64,000 bases of DNA from assembly GCA_910578115.1 (NCBI GenBank), contig CAJTPO010000003.1:141447-205446 (forward strand), given 5' to 3'. Positions within the stretch are counted from its first letter, which is position 1. Every line of letters starts with the position of its first letter. This DNA is from an uncultured Lachnospiraceae bacterium (lineage in GTDB: Bacteria > Bacillota > Clostridia > Lachnospirales > Lachnospiraceae). The notes under the pieces are model-generated. The model did not search any database, was not told the origin of the DNA, and saw only the letters and a program-made list of their open reading frames with translations. Both the position numbers and the translations under genes were made by a program. Below, in pieces: positions 1-8,826 of the stretch.

Positions 1-231
1 TGGCATAAACTGAAACAGGAATTCATTGACCTGCGGTCTTCTCACATCCAGAAAATGACCGCCGCCAATATCGAAAGGGCTGCCGTCCACCATCACAGAA
101 CGGCACAAACCGCCCGCTTCTTCCTCTTTCTCCAAGAGCAGAAAATCAGTTTCACCCAGTTCTTTTAACCGGTTCGCCAAAGTAAGCCCTGACGGCCCGG
201 CTCCAAGAATCAAATATTTTACTTTTTCCAT
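1..231 (-). CDS. FAD/NAD-dependent amine-oxidase-like oxidoreductase (3' part cut off by window edge)
   Basis: Only the first 77 residues are in the window; the gene continues beyond base 1. The product opens with a Rossmann dinucleotide-binding fingerprint (LILGAGPSGLTLANRL, residues 7-22), then an acidic strand end (LLLEKEEEAGGLCRS) and a segment FDIGGGHFLDV that is typical of the protoporphyrinogen-oxidase / UDP-galactopyranose-mutase-like flavoprotein group. The ATG at 231 lies 3 bases past the stop of the glycosyltransferase gene, so the two are almost certainly co-transcribed and probably act on the same cell-surface glycan. UDP-galactopyranose mutase, an amine oxidase or a carotenoid-desaturase-like enzyme cannot be told apart from this fragment. 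Confidence 0.75.
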   Translation of the reverse strand, partial: MEKVKYLILGAGPSGLTLANRLKELGETDFLLLEKEEEAGGLCRSVMVDGSPFDIGGGHFLDVRRPQVNEFLFQFMP

Positions 232-234
232 ATC

Positions 235-960
235 TTACTCCATCGTCCGTGCAAGACCAATACGGCTCTCATTCCTTTTCAGCTGAAACAGAAGGCGCAG
301 CGCCTCCGTCACGGAACTGCTTTTCAGGCTGGATGCCGTCCCCACATAGTGAATCGGCACCTCTACTGTCCGCAGATTCCTGCAGTAAAAGCGCATTTCT
401 GTCTGATACATATGCCCTGTAGACAAGAAAGCGTCCAGATTCATATTCTCCAGGATCTTCCGCTGAAAGCCCTCAAATCCGCTTGTCATATCTTTTAGTC
501 TTGTTCCAAGAACCAGATTAGCCAGAAACGTACCGCCCTGACTCAATATCCTTCTGTATAAAGGCTGCCTGCGCATGGAACCGCCTTCCATAAACCGGGA
601 ACCCCACACACAGTCATACCCTTCTTCCATTTTCGCAAGAAACTGCGGTATCTCTGCGGGCAGATGGCTTCCTCCTCCATCCATCTCCACAATCTGTTCC
701 GCGCCGTCCGCCAGCGCCTGACGGAAACCTTCCAGATAACAACTGATCACACCTCTGGATTCCCTGTAAAAAATACATTTCACCTTATCGTTCTCAGCTG
801 CTTTCCTTCTGATGATCTCCTCTGTCCGGTCTTTAGAATAGCTGTCAATCACCGGATAAATATGTAAATTGTCATATGGCAGCGCAAGAATTTCATCCAG
901 GATCCTCTCCATGGTATCTTCTTCATTGGCTACCGGCATGACGATGATCGTCTTTTTCAT
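235..960 (-). CDS. Family 2 glycosyltransferase (dolichyl-phosphate-mannose-synthase-like), atypical active-site motif
   Basis: The 241-residue product has the layout of a DPM1-like GT2 enzyme: an N-terminal nucleotide-binding half starting IIVMPVANEEDTMERIL, a central acidic motif followed by SHLP, and a C-terminal region with GSRFMEGGSMRRQPLYRR that matches the family's G-S-R-F/Y segment. No membrane anchor is visible. Two canonical positions are changed: the usual DDGSxDGT stretch reads IDSYSKDRT (about residues 39-46) and the usual DAD/DxD metal motif reads DGGG (residues 94-97). Substrate and activity are therefore uncertain. It is immediately upstream of the flavin oxidoreductase, suggesting a joint role in envelope polysaccharide synthesis. 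Confidence 0.8.
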   Translation of the reverse strand: MKKTIIVMPVANEEDTMERILDEILALPYDNLHIYPVIDSYSKDRTEEIIRRKAAENDKVKCIFYRESRGVISCYLEGFRQALADGAEQIVEMDGGGSHLPAEIPQFLAKMEEGYDCVWGSRFMEGGSMRRQPLYRRILSQGGTFLANLVLGTRLKDMTSGFEGFQRKILENMNLDAFLSTGHMYQTEMRFYCRNLRTVEVPIHYVGTASSLKSSSVTEALRLLFQLKRNESRIGLARTME

Positions 961-1037
961 TGCATCCCCTCATAGGTAACGATTAATTTGTCTTCTCTTC
1001 TGTCTGCCACAACATCCATAATCAGCACTGCCGTCCG

Positions 1038-1679
1038 TTATAATATCCCCTCTTCCGTAATCACCATATCCGGTCTCACGTCATGTACCTCATAAGGAAT
1101 CGTGTGCACCAGCTGACACGTATAAGCGAACGCAGCCGTGGTCAACCGTTCCATGACACTGCCGATCCGTCCTTTCGCGTCGCTCAATCTTCCCAGATAG
1201 CGGTCATAAAAACCCTTCCCGTATCCGATCCGATGCCGTTCCCTGTCAAACACAGCCCCCGGCATCCACATCATTATTTTATACTGCAGAAGCTCCCCCT
1301 GGTCAGCAGCTGCCGAACCGTTTGGCCGCCCCATCCATTCCGGCAGTGGAATTCCCCGCACCGGTTCCGGAATCCCCTTATAGCCGCTGCATAAATCCTC
1401 CAGCGAAAAGATCTGCCAAAACTCCATTTCCCCGCCGCAAACCTTTGGCGCAAACACATACTTCCCATCCGCCAGCGCCTGACCAATCATCTCGCTCGTA
1501 TCCACTTCACTCCGATAACTGACATAGGCTAAAATGATCCGTGCCTCCCGATAGGCCTGATGTACAAAAACCCGTTCCCGTATTGCCGCATTACACCGCT
1601 CCCTTACTTCCGGATCCATTCGATCACGTACCGCAAGTATCTGTCTGCGTATCCTGCTCTTATCCATGCTTATGTCCAT
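1038..1679 (-). CDS. 5-formyltetrahydrofolate cyclo-ligase
   Basis: This enzyme converts 5-formyl-THF to 5,10-methenyl-THF with ATP, recovering folate for one-carbon metabolism. The protein (213 residues from this start) shows the family pattern: basic N-terminus KSRIRRQILAVRDRM, the segment ILAYVSYRSEVDTSEMIGQAL, the substrate-binding IPEP region, and the C-terminal glycine-rich GAVFDRERHRIGYGKGFYDRYL motif that binds ATP/phosphate. Start choice: two in-frame ATGs lie at 1679 and 1667; both overlap the end of the DUF896 gene (stop at 1660), so translation is probably coupled to it. A longer reading frame to 1736 exists but only repeats the neighbour's coding DNA. fhs and folD, which use the same cofactor pool, are about 20 kb away. 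Confidence 0.92.
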   Translation of the reverse strand: MDISMDKSRIRRQILAVRDRMDPEVRERCNAAIRERVFVHQAYREARIILAYVSYRSEVDTSEMIGQALADGKYVFAPKVCGGEMEFWQIFSLEDLCSGYKGIPEPVRGIPLPEWMGRPNGSAAADQGELLQYKIMMWMPGAVFDRERHRIGYGKGFYDRYLGRLSDAKGRIGSVMERLTTAAFAYTCQLVHTIPYEVHDVRPDMVITEEGIL

Positions 1680-1881
1680 GCTTTTTCCCAAGGTCAGTAA
1701 TCGAACCGTCCTTCTCCACAATAGAAATATTGTCAAGCTGCCCTCTTAAATTCGCCCGCACATTGGCCACATATGCGCTGCGCAGCTGTTTCTGCTCTTC
1801 CTTCTCTTCTTCTGTCAGCCCTTCCGTCTGCGATTTATGATACAGCTCATTAATTCTGGCTGTCATCTGTTCTACATTCAT
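1660..1881 (-). CDS. DUF896 / UPF0291 (YnzC-like) small protein
   Basis: The product is 73 residues and starts MNVEQMTARINELYHKSQ, then EGLTEEEKEEQKQLRSAYV, the hallmark helical hairpin of the DUF896 family. It ends in a His/Lys-rich tail (KKHGHKHG). The ATG at 1881 is chosen over the longer frame (to 2001) because the family starts with this helix and an AGGAG-like sequence lies just upstream. The family is small, cytoplasmic and poorly characterised; in Bacillus a member is associated with the SOS-region genes. Its 3' end overlaps the cyclo-ligase start, indicating translational coupling. Confidence 0.88.
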   Translation of the reverse strand: MNVEQMTARINELYHKSQTEGLTEEEKEEQKQLRSAYVANVRANLRGQLDNISIVEKDGSITDLGKKHGHKHG

Positions 1882-1975
1882 ATCCCTGCTTTTCTCCTTC
1901 TTACATTCTATGATTTTACCTCCTACCGAAGCAGTTTTCCGGCAGCGTTTTACGCTGAGGACGCGAACAGAATTT

Positions 1976-2845
1976 TCATTCATGCGCCATCTGCTGTACA
2001 AACAACGGCAGATCGAAACCCTCCTCCTTATGCGCTTTGAAAAGCGTCCCGATGTTCTGTCCCGCCAAAATCCGATGGATCACCTTAATGTCCGCACTGT
2101 TTGCTATTACCATATCCACGCCCATATTACCTGCAATTCTGGCCGCCTGCAGCTTGGTGTTCATTCCACCCGTACCAGAGGCGCTTCCCGTGGAAGCCTT
2201 TCCCATCTCCAGCAGCTCCTCCGTCAGCTCCTCCACCACCTCTATATATTTCGCATTCGGATTCTTCCTTGGATCATCCGTGTAGAGTCCGTCGATATCC
2301 GATAACAGAATCAGCATGTCCGCATCAATCAGCGCCGCCACGATGGCCGATAAAGTATCATTATCCCCAATTCCCAGCTCATAGGTAGCCACCGTGTCAT
2401 TTTCATTGACGATCGGCACTACTCCCAGCTTAAACAGTTCTGCGAAAGTATTGCGTGCGTTAAAACGGTTCAGATTATCAATAATCGTATTCTTCGTCAT
2501 CAAAATCTGCGCTGCCACTTGATTATATTCCGCAAAAATCTTCTGATAAGTCATCATCAGCCTGGCCTGGCCAATGGCGGCGCATGCCTGTTTCACCGCC
2601 GTCGGATTGTCCTCATCAATCCCCTGCATCATCACCGCTTTCCTGCCCACCGCCACAGCGCCGGACGTTACAAGCACCACATCTTTGCCACGATTTCTGA
2701 TATCACACAACTCCCGCACCAGCACGTCCAGCTTCGTGTAATCCAGATCTCCCGTCTGTACATGCTGCAATGAGGAGGACCCGATCTTGATCACGATCCG
2801 TTTCTTATCTTTCATCATCTCTCTGATCTTTGTATTTTCTGACAT
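1976..2845 (-). CDS. proB: Glutamate 5-kinase, short form without PUA domain
   Basis: The enzyme phosphorylates glutamate to gamma-glutamyl phosphate, the first step of proline synthesis. The amino-acid kinase domain is complete: KRIVIKIGSSSL near residue 14, VVLVTSGAVAVGRK, the VPIVNENDTV substrate segment (about residue 150), DNDTLSAIVAALIDADMLILLSDIDGLYT, and the TGGMNTKLQAARIA ATP-site motif. The protein stops at 289 residues, whereas the common 360-370 residue form carries a C-terminal PUA domain; that domain is absent and there is no frameshifted remnant in the gap. The ATG at 2845 has a GGAGAG ribosome site. proA is not adjacent in this window. Confidence 0.93.
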   Translation of the reverse strand: MSENTKIREMMKDKKRIVIKIGSSSLQHVQTGDLDYTKLDVLVRELCDIRNRGKDVVLVTSGAVAVGRKAVMMQGIDEDNPTAVKQACAAIGQARLMMTYQKIFAEYNQVAAQILMTKNTIIDNLNRFNARNTFAELFKLGVVPIVNENDTVATYELGIGDNDTLSAIVAALIDADMLILLSDIDGLYTDDPRKNPNAKYIEVVEELTEELLEMGKASTGSASGTGGMNTKLQAARIAGNMGVDMVIANSADIKVIHRILAGQNIGTLFKAHKEEGFDLPLFVQQMAHE

Positions 2846-2888
2846 CTCTTCTCTCCAGTCTTAAAATTTCCGTTTCGGTTATCATTTC

Positions 2889-4592
2889 TTACAATGGCAT
2901 AAATTCCACCGCTATCTTCTCCGCAATTACCATACCATCCATCGCCGCCGAAGTAATGCCGCCCGCATATCCGGCTCCTTCCCCACACGGATAAAGTCCC
3001 CGGATCACCGACTGTCCCGTCTCGTCCCGTATAATCCTCACCGGAGAGGATGTCCTGCTCTCAACCCCTGAAAGACAGGCGCTGCCGTCCGAAAAACCCT
3101 GTACGTTCCGGCCGATCAGTTCAATCCCTTCCACCAACGCACGGTTAAGTTCCGCCGGCAGAATTTCATGTACCGGCGCCAAACGATAGTTCCCTTTCAC
3201 TGCAGGAGCAAAATCAGGATAGCGCTGTTCGATTACGGAGTCATACGATTCTGCTGTCTGCACTATATCTTTGAACGCCGTGCCGGTCACCGCCTTCCGG
3301 AACTCCCCATAGGTTTCCACCGGTACCGCTCCCTTCCCGATCCGGTATGCCCGCTCCTCCAATTCCCGTTGAAAGGCGATCCCGCCCAGCGGAGACTTAT
3401 CTGCATAATCGTCCGGTGTCACCGTAACAATCATGGCGCTGTTACTGTTATCGCCGCCGCGTCCACTGTAGCTCATACCGTTCACCGCCAGCCGCTCCGG
3501 CTCGGAAGAAGCATTGACCACATAACCGCCGGGACACATACAGAAAGAATATACCCCTCTGCCTGAAGCGGTCTGCGCAGTCACTTTGTAGCTGGCTGCC
3601 GGCAGCAGCGGATGCTGTACACCTCCATATTGCATCTGATCGATCATCCGGCGCGGATGTTCCATACGCAGCCCCACAGCAAATGATTTGGCGGCCATAG
3701 GCACCTGCTTCCGATACAGCATCTCAAAAGTATCCCTCGCACTGTGTCCTGTCGCCAGCACGACCGTCTCACTCTCTATAAGTTCTTCTTTCACCGAGTG
3801 TCTATTATACGTTATTGCGTCATCCTCTGTCTCACCGGCGTGTTCCCGATACCGGACGACTACACCCTTTACCTGTTCTTCTTCATAAAGCAGATCCGTC
3901 ACCTGCGCACCAAATCTCACTTCACCGCCCCAGTTTATGATCTGTTCTCTCAGCCGCTTCACCACAAAGACCAGAATATCCGTACCGATATGCGGTTTCG
4001 ATTCATACAGAATCTGTTCCGGCGCCCCGGCTTCCACAAAAATCCGCAGAACCTCTTTGTTCCTGCCAAATTTATCTTTTACAAGCGTATTTAACTTACC
4101 GTCCGAGAAAGTACCTGCTCCCCCTTCCCCGAACTGCACATTGGAATCCGGGTCAAGTATACCCTCTTTCCAGAATCTCTCCACATCTGTAAGCCGCCGC
4201 TCCACGCAATTGCCCCGCTCTAACAGCAAAGGTCTGTATCCGTGCTTTGCCAGCATATAACCGCAAAACAGACCAGCCGGCCCCGTGCCGATAATGACCG
4301 GCCGGTGAAGAAGCTTCCTGCCGCCTGCCGCCGGAAATTCATAGTTCTTCTCTTCCACCGCCTGTACCTGCTTACTTTTGCATCTGGCAATCACTTTTTT
4401 CTGAGAAGCTACTGACACATGCAGCGCGTAGTTAATCCAGATTTCCGGTTTCTTTCTGGCATCAATCGACTTCTTCACAATCTGCCACGTCAAAATCTCT
4501 TCTGGTGCGATACGCAGCACTGCGGCAGCTTTGCGCACAATATCCTGACTGGTATGTTCCAATGGAACTTTGATCTGATTGATACGAATCAT
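2889..4592 (-). CDS. NAD(P)/FAD-dependent dehydrogenase (COG2509-type)
   Basis: A 567-residue flavoprotein. It begins with a small N-terminal domain (MIRINQIKVPLEHTSQDIVRKA) and then the FAD-binding fingerprint PVIIGTGPAGLFCGYMLAKHGY at about residue 98. Further family features are NVQFGEGGAGTFSDGKLNT, VVLATGHSARDTFEMLY, and the C-terminal GLYPCGEGAGYAGGITSAAMDGMVIAEKI, which closes the FAD site. These match the 'uncharacterized FAD-dependent dehydrogenase' group common in Clostridia; the substrate is unknown. The next gene upstream, another flavoprotein, ends 7 bases before this start, so the pair forms an operon and may share a physiological role. Confidence 0.88.
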   Translation of the reverse strand: MIRINQIKVPLEHTSQDIVRKAAAVLRIAPEEILTWQIVKKSIDARKKPEIWINYALHVSVASQKKVIARCKSKQVQAVEEKNYEFPAAGGRKLLHRPVIIGTGPAGLFCGYMLAKHGYRPLLLERGNCVERRLTDVERFWKEGILDPDSNVQFGEGGAGTFSDGKLNTLVKDKFGRNKEVLRIFVEAGAPEQILYESKPHIGTDILVFVVKRLREQIINWGGEVRFGAQVTDLLYEEEQVKGVVVRYREHAGETEDDAITYNRHSVKEELIESETVVLATGHSARDTFEMLYRKQVPMAAKSFAVGLRMEHPRRMIDQMQYGGVQHPLLPAASYKVTAQTASGRGVYSFCMCPGGYVVNASSEPERLAVNGMSYSGRGGDNSNSAMIVTVTPDDYADKSPLGGIAFQRELEERAYRIGKGAVPVETYGEFRKAVTGTAFKDIVQTAESYDSVIEQRYPDFAPAVKGNYRLAPVHEILPAELNRALVEGIELIGRNVQGFSDGSACLSGVESRTSSPVRIIRDETGQSVIRGLYPCGEGAGYAGGITSAAMDGMVIAEKIAVEFMPL

Positions 4593-4599
4593 TGCTCTG

Positions 4600-6165
4600 T
4601 CATCTCTCCTGTAATGGTTTCTGCGGATTATGCACTTTTCTGTGTGCCGTTATGATCGTATAACTGTACGCATTGACCGTTATGACACAATTATCGACCT
4701 CAACATACCAGTTCTTACCCTGTCTTGTAATCACAGCCTGCCCGCACTCGATCTTTGTTCTGCACCACGCCGCAATATCCTCTATATCCAAAGCAAGATT
4801 CTTCCTGATCCGAATACCGCCCAATTCCGTTGTATGTAATCTGTCTAAATGGTCCGTCAGCTCTGTCACCCTGACTTCAACCGTTCCATCCGTACGGGTA
4901 TTGATTTCAAATTCCGGCGCTCCTGCCGCTGCACGCCCTGCCACAGCACCGCTGCTCCATGCCCACTGCAGATTATATCCGCCGCAGATCCCGTCGATAT
5001 CCAGCATCTCCCCCGCGAAAAACAATCCCGGCACTTTAACTGACTGCAGCCTGTCCGTAATTTCTTTAAAGTCCACTCCGCCGGCACACACCTGTGCCTG
5101 TTCAAAAGAATTCGTCTCCCGCACCGTTACCTGAAAAGAATGAAAAAGTGATTCCAGCTTCTTTCTCCGGGACACATTGATCTCACATACTGTTTCCGCT
5201 TCCCGGATCCCGGCCAGTTTTAACAGCAATAAGCCTGTTTTCTTATTGACAATCCCGGTCACAAACTGCTCCATATGCTGCTTTCTCTGCTGCTCCCACC
5301 GCTGCTCCCAGAAAGCGGCATCCGTATCCGGCATAAAATCTATCGCTGCCGTTACCTTCTTTTTCTCCAGCAGCGCATATGCTGCAATCCTGCTGAACTG
5401 AAAAACCGGAATTCCTGAAATCCCATAATCTGTCAGCTGCAATTCGCCATCTACAACGCTGACAGCAGTTCCATCTATGTATAGTATCAGACGCGCCTCA
5501 CAGCGCACCCCTGCCACCTGCTTCCAGAAGGATCCCTCGCATTGGAGCGCCGTAAGCGCCGGCACCGTCGGCACAATTCCATGCCCCAGCCGCCCGGCAA
5601 GCTCAAACCCCGTCCCGTCCGATCCCGTCCTTGGTGCTGCCCTACCTCCGCAGGCCAGAATCACGGCATCGTATCTTTGCCCTGTATCAGTTTCCTGCTC
5701 TTTACATGTCTTTGGATCGGTCTCCACCATCAGTCGGACAGCGCCTTCCTTATCTGCCACGTTTCTGACCCCGGTAACCCGGCACTGCGTAAAAAGTTGA
5801 ATTCCCAGACTTTCCATCTCATATCGCAGCACATCCGACACCGTTGCAGCCTGCTCACTGGCCGGATACAAATAACCGTTCCTGTTTTTGATCCGCATAC
5901 CCAGCTTCCGAAAAAAGTCTTTCGTTTCCGTTACCCCAAACCGCTCATAGATCTCTGCCACGCAGGCAGCACCGCCTCCATAATAGCAGCCTGCCTCCAT
6001 AACCTCATTGGAGAAATTGCATTTCCCATTTCCCGTAGACAGAATTTTCTTTCCAACTCTGTCATTCCTTTCGTATAACGTCACACACGCTCCCGCATAT
6101 GCCGCCTGGATTGCTGCCATCATCCCGGCCGCTCCGCCGCCCACCACGGCAATCTTTCTCCCCAT
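4600..6165 (-). CDS. HI0933/BaiN-type NAD(P)/FAD-dependent oxidoreductase
   Basis: The 521-residue product belongs to the HI0933-like flavoprotein family, which contains BaiN and many uncharacterised reductases. Seen directly: the N-terminal KIAVVGGGAAGMMAAIQAAYAG fingerprint, YERNDRVGKKILSTGNGKCNFSN (a highly conserved family segment), ACGGRAAPRTGSDGTGFELA, and the C-terminal GLFFAGEMLDIDGICGGYNLQWAWSSG that binds FAD. The ATG at 6165 is preceded by AGGAAAT; an upstream in-frame TTG at 6204 would add residues unlike the family. The substrate cannot be inferred from sequence. It is followed within 7 bases by a second flavoprotein gene. Confidence 0.9.
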   Translation of the reverse strand: MGRKIAVVGGGAAGMMAAIQAAYAGACVTLYERNDRVGKKILSTGNGKCNFSNEVMEAGCYYGGGAACVAEIYERFGVTETKDFFRKLGMRIKNRNGYLYPASEQAATVSDVLRYEMESLGIQLFTQCRVTGVRNVADKEGAVRLMVETDPKTCKEQETDTGQRYDAVILACGGRAAPRTGSDGTGFELAGRLGHGIVPTVPALTALQCEGSFWKQVAGVRCEARLILYIDGTAVSVVDGELQLTDYGISGIPVFQFSRIAAYALLEKKKVTAAIDFMPDTDAAFWEQRWEQQRKQHMEQFVTGIVNKKTGLLLLKLAGIREAETVCEINVSRRKKLESLFHSFQVTVRETNSFEQAQVCAGGVDFKEITDRLQSVKVPGLFFAGEMLDIDGICGGYNLQWAWSSGAVAGRAAAGAPEFEINTRTDGTVEVRVTELTDHLDRLHTTELGGIRIRKNLALDIEDIAAWCRTKIECGQAVITRQGKNWYVEVDNCVITVNAYSYTIITAHRKVHNPQKPLQER

Positions 6166-6305
6166 ATTTCCTGTATTTTCAAACCTTTCTTTGTAAATTG
6201 ACAATACTATGAGACATTATATCATAAAATATAACCTTTCAGCATTAAAAATTCCCCTGTAATACACCTTTTCAGACAAACACACCGGGAACTCATCCTC
6301 ATTCT

Positions 6306-6974
6306 TCAACTCGAATAAGATTCCAGAAAATTATACAGCTCTTCATCATTCTCTATATATTTCCCCTGAATGATCTCCGCCTTCAACTGATCGTTGAGAT
6401 CGGACAACAGAATATCCGTATTCATATGCAGCCGCCTCTTATCTTCCTCATACACTACGATAAAGTGATCTTCCACCATCAAATAGTACCCCTTTTCTTC
6501 TTCCTCTTTATAGTACTTGCAGATCACAACCCTGTCTTTGGAAAAGGCTGTCAGCTCTATAGTCTCGAATCCCATCTCCAATTCCGTGAGCGGCGGATTT
6601 CTGTCATAGGATTCCAGTTCTTTGATCAGGCTCTCCCGATCCAGTCCAATATATTTTACCGGTACATCCTCCTGCTTCTCCCGGATCGTACCGTCCGCCA
6701 GATTGACTTCCTCGATTAAATACATGGTATCTGCCGTCACCACCGGAATTTTCTCCACTGCCGTTTCAATGATCTGTTCCTCCAGAGTCTCTTCTCCGGA
6801 ATCCCATATATCACTGTACTCAACATCCATTCCACTCAGATCATTCTTAATCTCTTTCTCCTGATACTTGTTGGGATAGAAGAACCGCTCCATTCTTATC
6901 GCCATATAGCCGCCCGCACCCAACAAAAAAACTGACATTACCAGAAAAAGACTGACACGTCTTACAAATTTCAT
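6306..6974 (-). CDS. BofC-like single-pass membrane or secreted protein
   Basis: A 222-residue protein with one N-terminal hydrophobic segment (residues about 8-27, LFLVMSVFLLGAGGYMAI) preceded by basic residues, then an extracytoplasmic acidic domain. The second half holds a repeated strand-rich pattern ending KGYYLMVEDHFIVVYEEDKRR, which looks like the C-terminal domain of the forespore protein BofC; this is a weak, by-eye resemblance. No catalytic motif is evident. It lies between the flippase gene and the two flavoprotein genes, all on the same strand with gaps of about 100-130 bases. A role in sporulation is a guess. Confidence 0.55.
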   Translation of the reverse strand: MKFVRRVSLFLVMSVFLLGAGGYMAIRMERFFYPNKYQEKEIKNDLSGMDVEYSDIWDSGEETLEEQIIETAVEKIPVVTADTMYLIEEVNLADGTIREKQEDVPVKYIGLDRESLIKELESYDRNPPLTELEMGFETIELTAFSKDRVVICKYYKEEEEKGYYLMVEDHFIVVYEEDKRRLHMNTDILLSDLNDQLKAEIIQGKYIENDEELYNFLESYSS

Positions 6975-7101
6975 CCTTACCCAGGCCCTTCTTATCGGAT
7001 TTTCTGTAATCAGTATCAGTCATTTATAAAAATTTATTCAGTTTCAGCCCAAATTTCTATTGCGGGATCTTATCCCATATCCACATATCGGATCCCGGCT
7101 C

Positions 7102-8769
7102 CTATAGAACTCCGATATTCTTTCCGAACATGATAAAGAAAAACCCAAGCGGTATCCGGGACAGCTCCTCTTCCCCGATCACCCGCAGTATCATCAGCAT
7201 AGTCAGATCGAGAAAAACCCCCGCCACAATACCGGTGAGGATCGTAGCTGCCGCTCCTGCCGGTTCCAGCATAAATCTGGCAATCAACATCACTGCCAAC
7301 CCGGATACGACAGCTGCCGCCGCCGGAAAGGCAACTCCTGACAACCAGTTTGGCTGATATTTCAGATTCCTGCTGACAGACAGGAAGTTCATCACACAAA
7401 AAACCGCGAAATAAGCAATCAATGCATAGATGATTCCGTCCACTCCAAGCAGCGCTTTCTGCACGAACAGCCAGGCGACGAACACATGCACGATCAAAGC
7501 GGCCAATATCGAAATGAACAATTCACGGAGCATATGCATCCTGAACAGAAGCTGTGCGAAAAAAAAGCTGAAACTGCACAGTACAATGATTACCGCTCCT
7601 TTCTGTATCCAGGAACCAACTGCCACCGTCTCATTTTTATACAGGCACTTTGCAACAGCCTCGGCCAGAGCTGCCAGATAGACCGCTGTCGGAAACGCTG
7701 CGATAGACAATTTGCATACCGCCTTATCCAGCCGTTCTCTCATGACACGATAATCTTCTTTATCATATGCATTTTTGATCTTACCGGTCATCATCGCTAC
7801 ACAAAGCAGACATAACGCCGCGCCTGCACCGATCAGTACCGAAAACTTACCATAATAGACTCCCCAAGTCGCCGTGCGTATTTCTCCCAGTTCTTCCACC
7901 CTTTTATTCATGCAGTAATTAAACATACGCTGGTCGATCAGCATGAACACATTCGTGAAAACAGCGACGATCGCCGTCGGTAAGCAGTTCAAAAGAGCTG
8001 TTCTCTGGATGGTATACTTCGATTCTCCCCATTTACCACTCTCTGTCATAATCTTACTGCGCAGAGTCCTGGCATATAGCAAATAGATGACCAGAAGATA
8101 GATGGCCGTAATCACCTGAGAAAGCAGTACTCCCAGCATAGCACCCATCGCACCATGGGCAAAACTGAATTCCGTATTCTGCCGCAGTGCGGAAACTTTA
8201 GTTCCATAAGCATAGAGCGTACTTCCACACCCAAGAGCACAGAAGAGCATGGATATCTTTTCTATATATTGTGAATGTGCTGTCAGCGTTCCCAGACCAT
8301 AACCGTTGAAAAATCCGCGGAATGTCCCGATCACTGCTGCAAAAATAATCGATGGTGCAGCGACAGGCACTGCCATGCGACTCAAAGATTCCAGTATACC
8401 AAGTTCGGCTATCTTTGAGGACATGAAAACAATCATTGCCGCAAACACGATACTGATCAAAATATCCATGATAAAAACAGCAACAAATACTCTTTTGGCA
8501 TTTCCATGCTGTTCCCGCTTCACCCTGTAGCGGATCATCCCGGATATGGCACCCGTCATACCGTATGATGTGATAAAAGTGACTAACATAAATATCTCAA
8601 ACGCCGGCGCAAATAAACCCACTCCTGCATCACCTATCACCTTCGACAACGGAATCCGCATGATAAGTAAGATAACATAGGACAGAATCCCAGCGGACTG
8701 GACCAACGGGGTTTTAATCGCTGCCACCGCAGAATTTCTCCGGGTGCCTGCTCTCTTTCGTACCTTCAT
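7102..8769 (-). CDS. MurJ/SpoVB-type oligosaccharide flippase of the MOP superfamily
   Basis: The 555-residue integral membrane protein has about 13-14 hydrophobic segments, starting ILSYVILLIMRIPLSKVIGDAGVGLFAPAFEIFMLVTF, which is the N-terminal signature of the polysaccharide biosynthesis / SpoVB group of lipid-linked sugar flippases. Charged residues fall mainly in loops such as YRVKREQHGNAKRVF. Such proteins move lipid-linked precursors across the membrane for peptidoglycan, spore cortex or capsule assembly. The exact substrate is not predictable; SpoVB, MurJ and capsule flippases share this architecture. It follows ybeY by about 57 bases, in the position where dgkA and era stand in many Firmicutes. 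Confidence 0.85.
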   Translation of the reverse strand: MKVRKRAGTRRNSAVAAIKTPLVQSAGILSYVILLIMRIPLSKVIGDAGVGLFAPAFEIFMLVTFITSYGMTGAISGMIRYRVKREQHGNAKRVFVAVFIMDILISIVFAAMIVFMSSKIAELGILESLSRMAVPVAAPSIIFAAVIGTFRGFFNGYGLGTLTAHSQYIEKISMLFCALGCGSTLYAYGTKVSALRQNTEFSFAHGAMGAMLGVLLSQVITAIYLLVIYLLYARTLRSKIMTESGKWGESKYTIQRTALLNCLPTAIVAVFTNVFMLIDQRMFNYCMNKRVEELGEIRTATWGVYYGKFSVLIGAGAALCLLCVAMMTGKIKNAYDKEDYRVMRERLDKAVCKLSIAAFPTAVYLAALAEAVAKCLYKNETVAVGSWIQKGAVIIVLCSFSFFFAQLLFRMHMLRELFISILAALIVHVFVAWLFVQKALLGVDGIIYALIAYFAVFCVMNFLSVSRNLKYQPNWLSGVAFPAAAAVVSGLAVMLIARFMLEPAGAAATILTGIVAGVFLDLTMLMILRVIGEEELSRIPLGFFFIMFGKNIGVL

Positions 8770-8826
8770 AGTAAACCTCCATCATGCAAAAACACTGCTG
8801 GATCACAAAACCGCATGCAGTAATTT

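Noticed and set aside
7070..7399. Open frame of 109 residues near the flippase 3' end
   Set aside because: Overlaps the flippase in another frame and lacks motifs.
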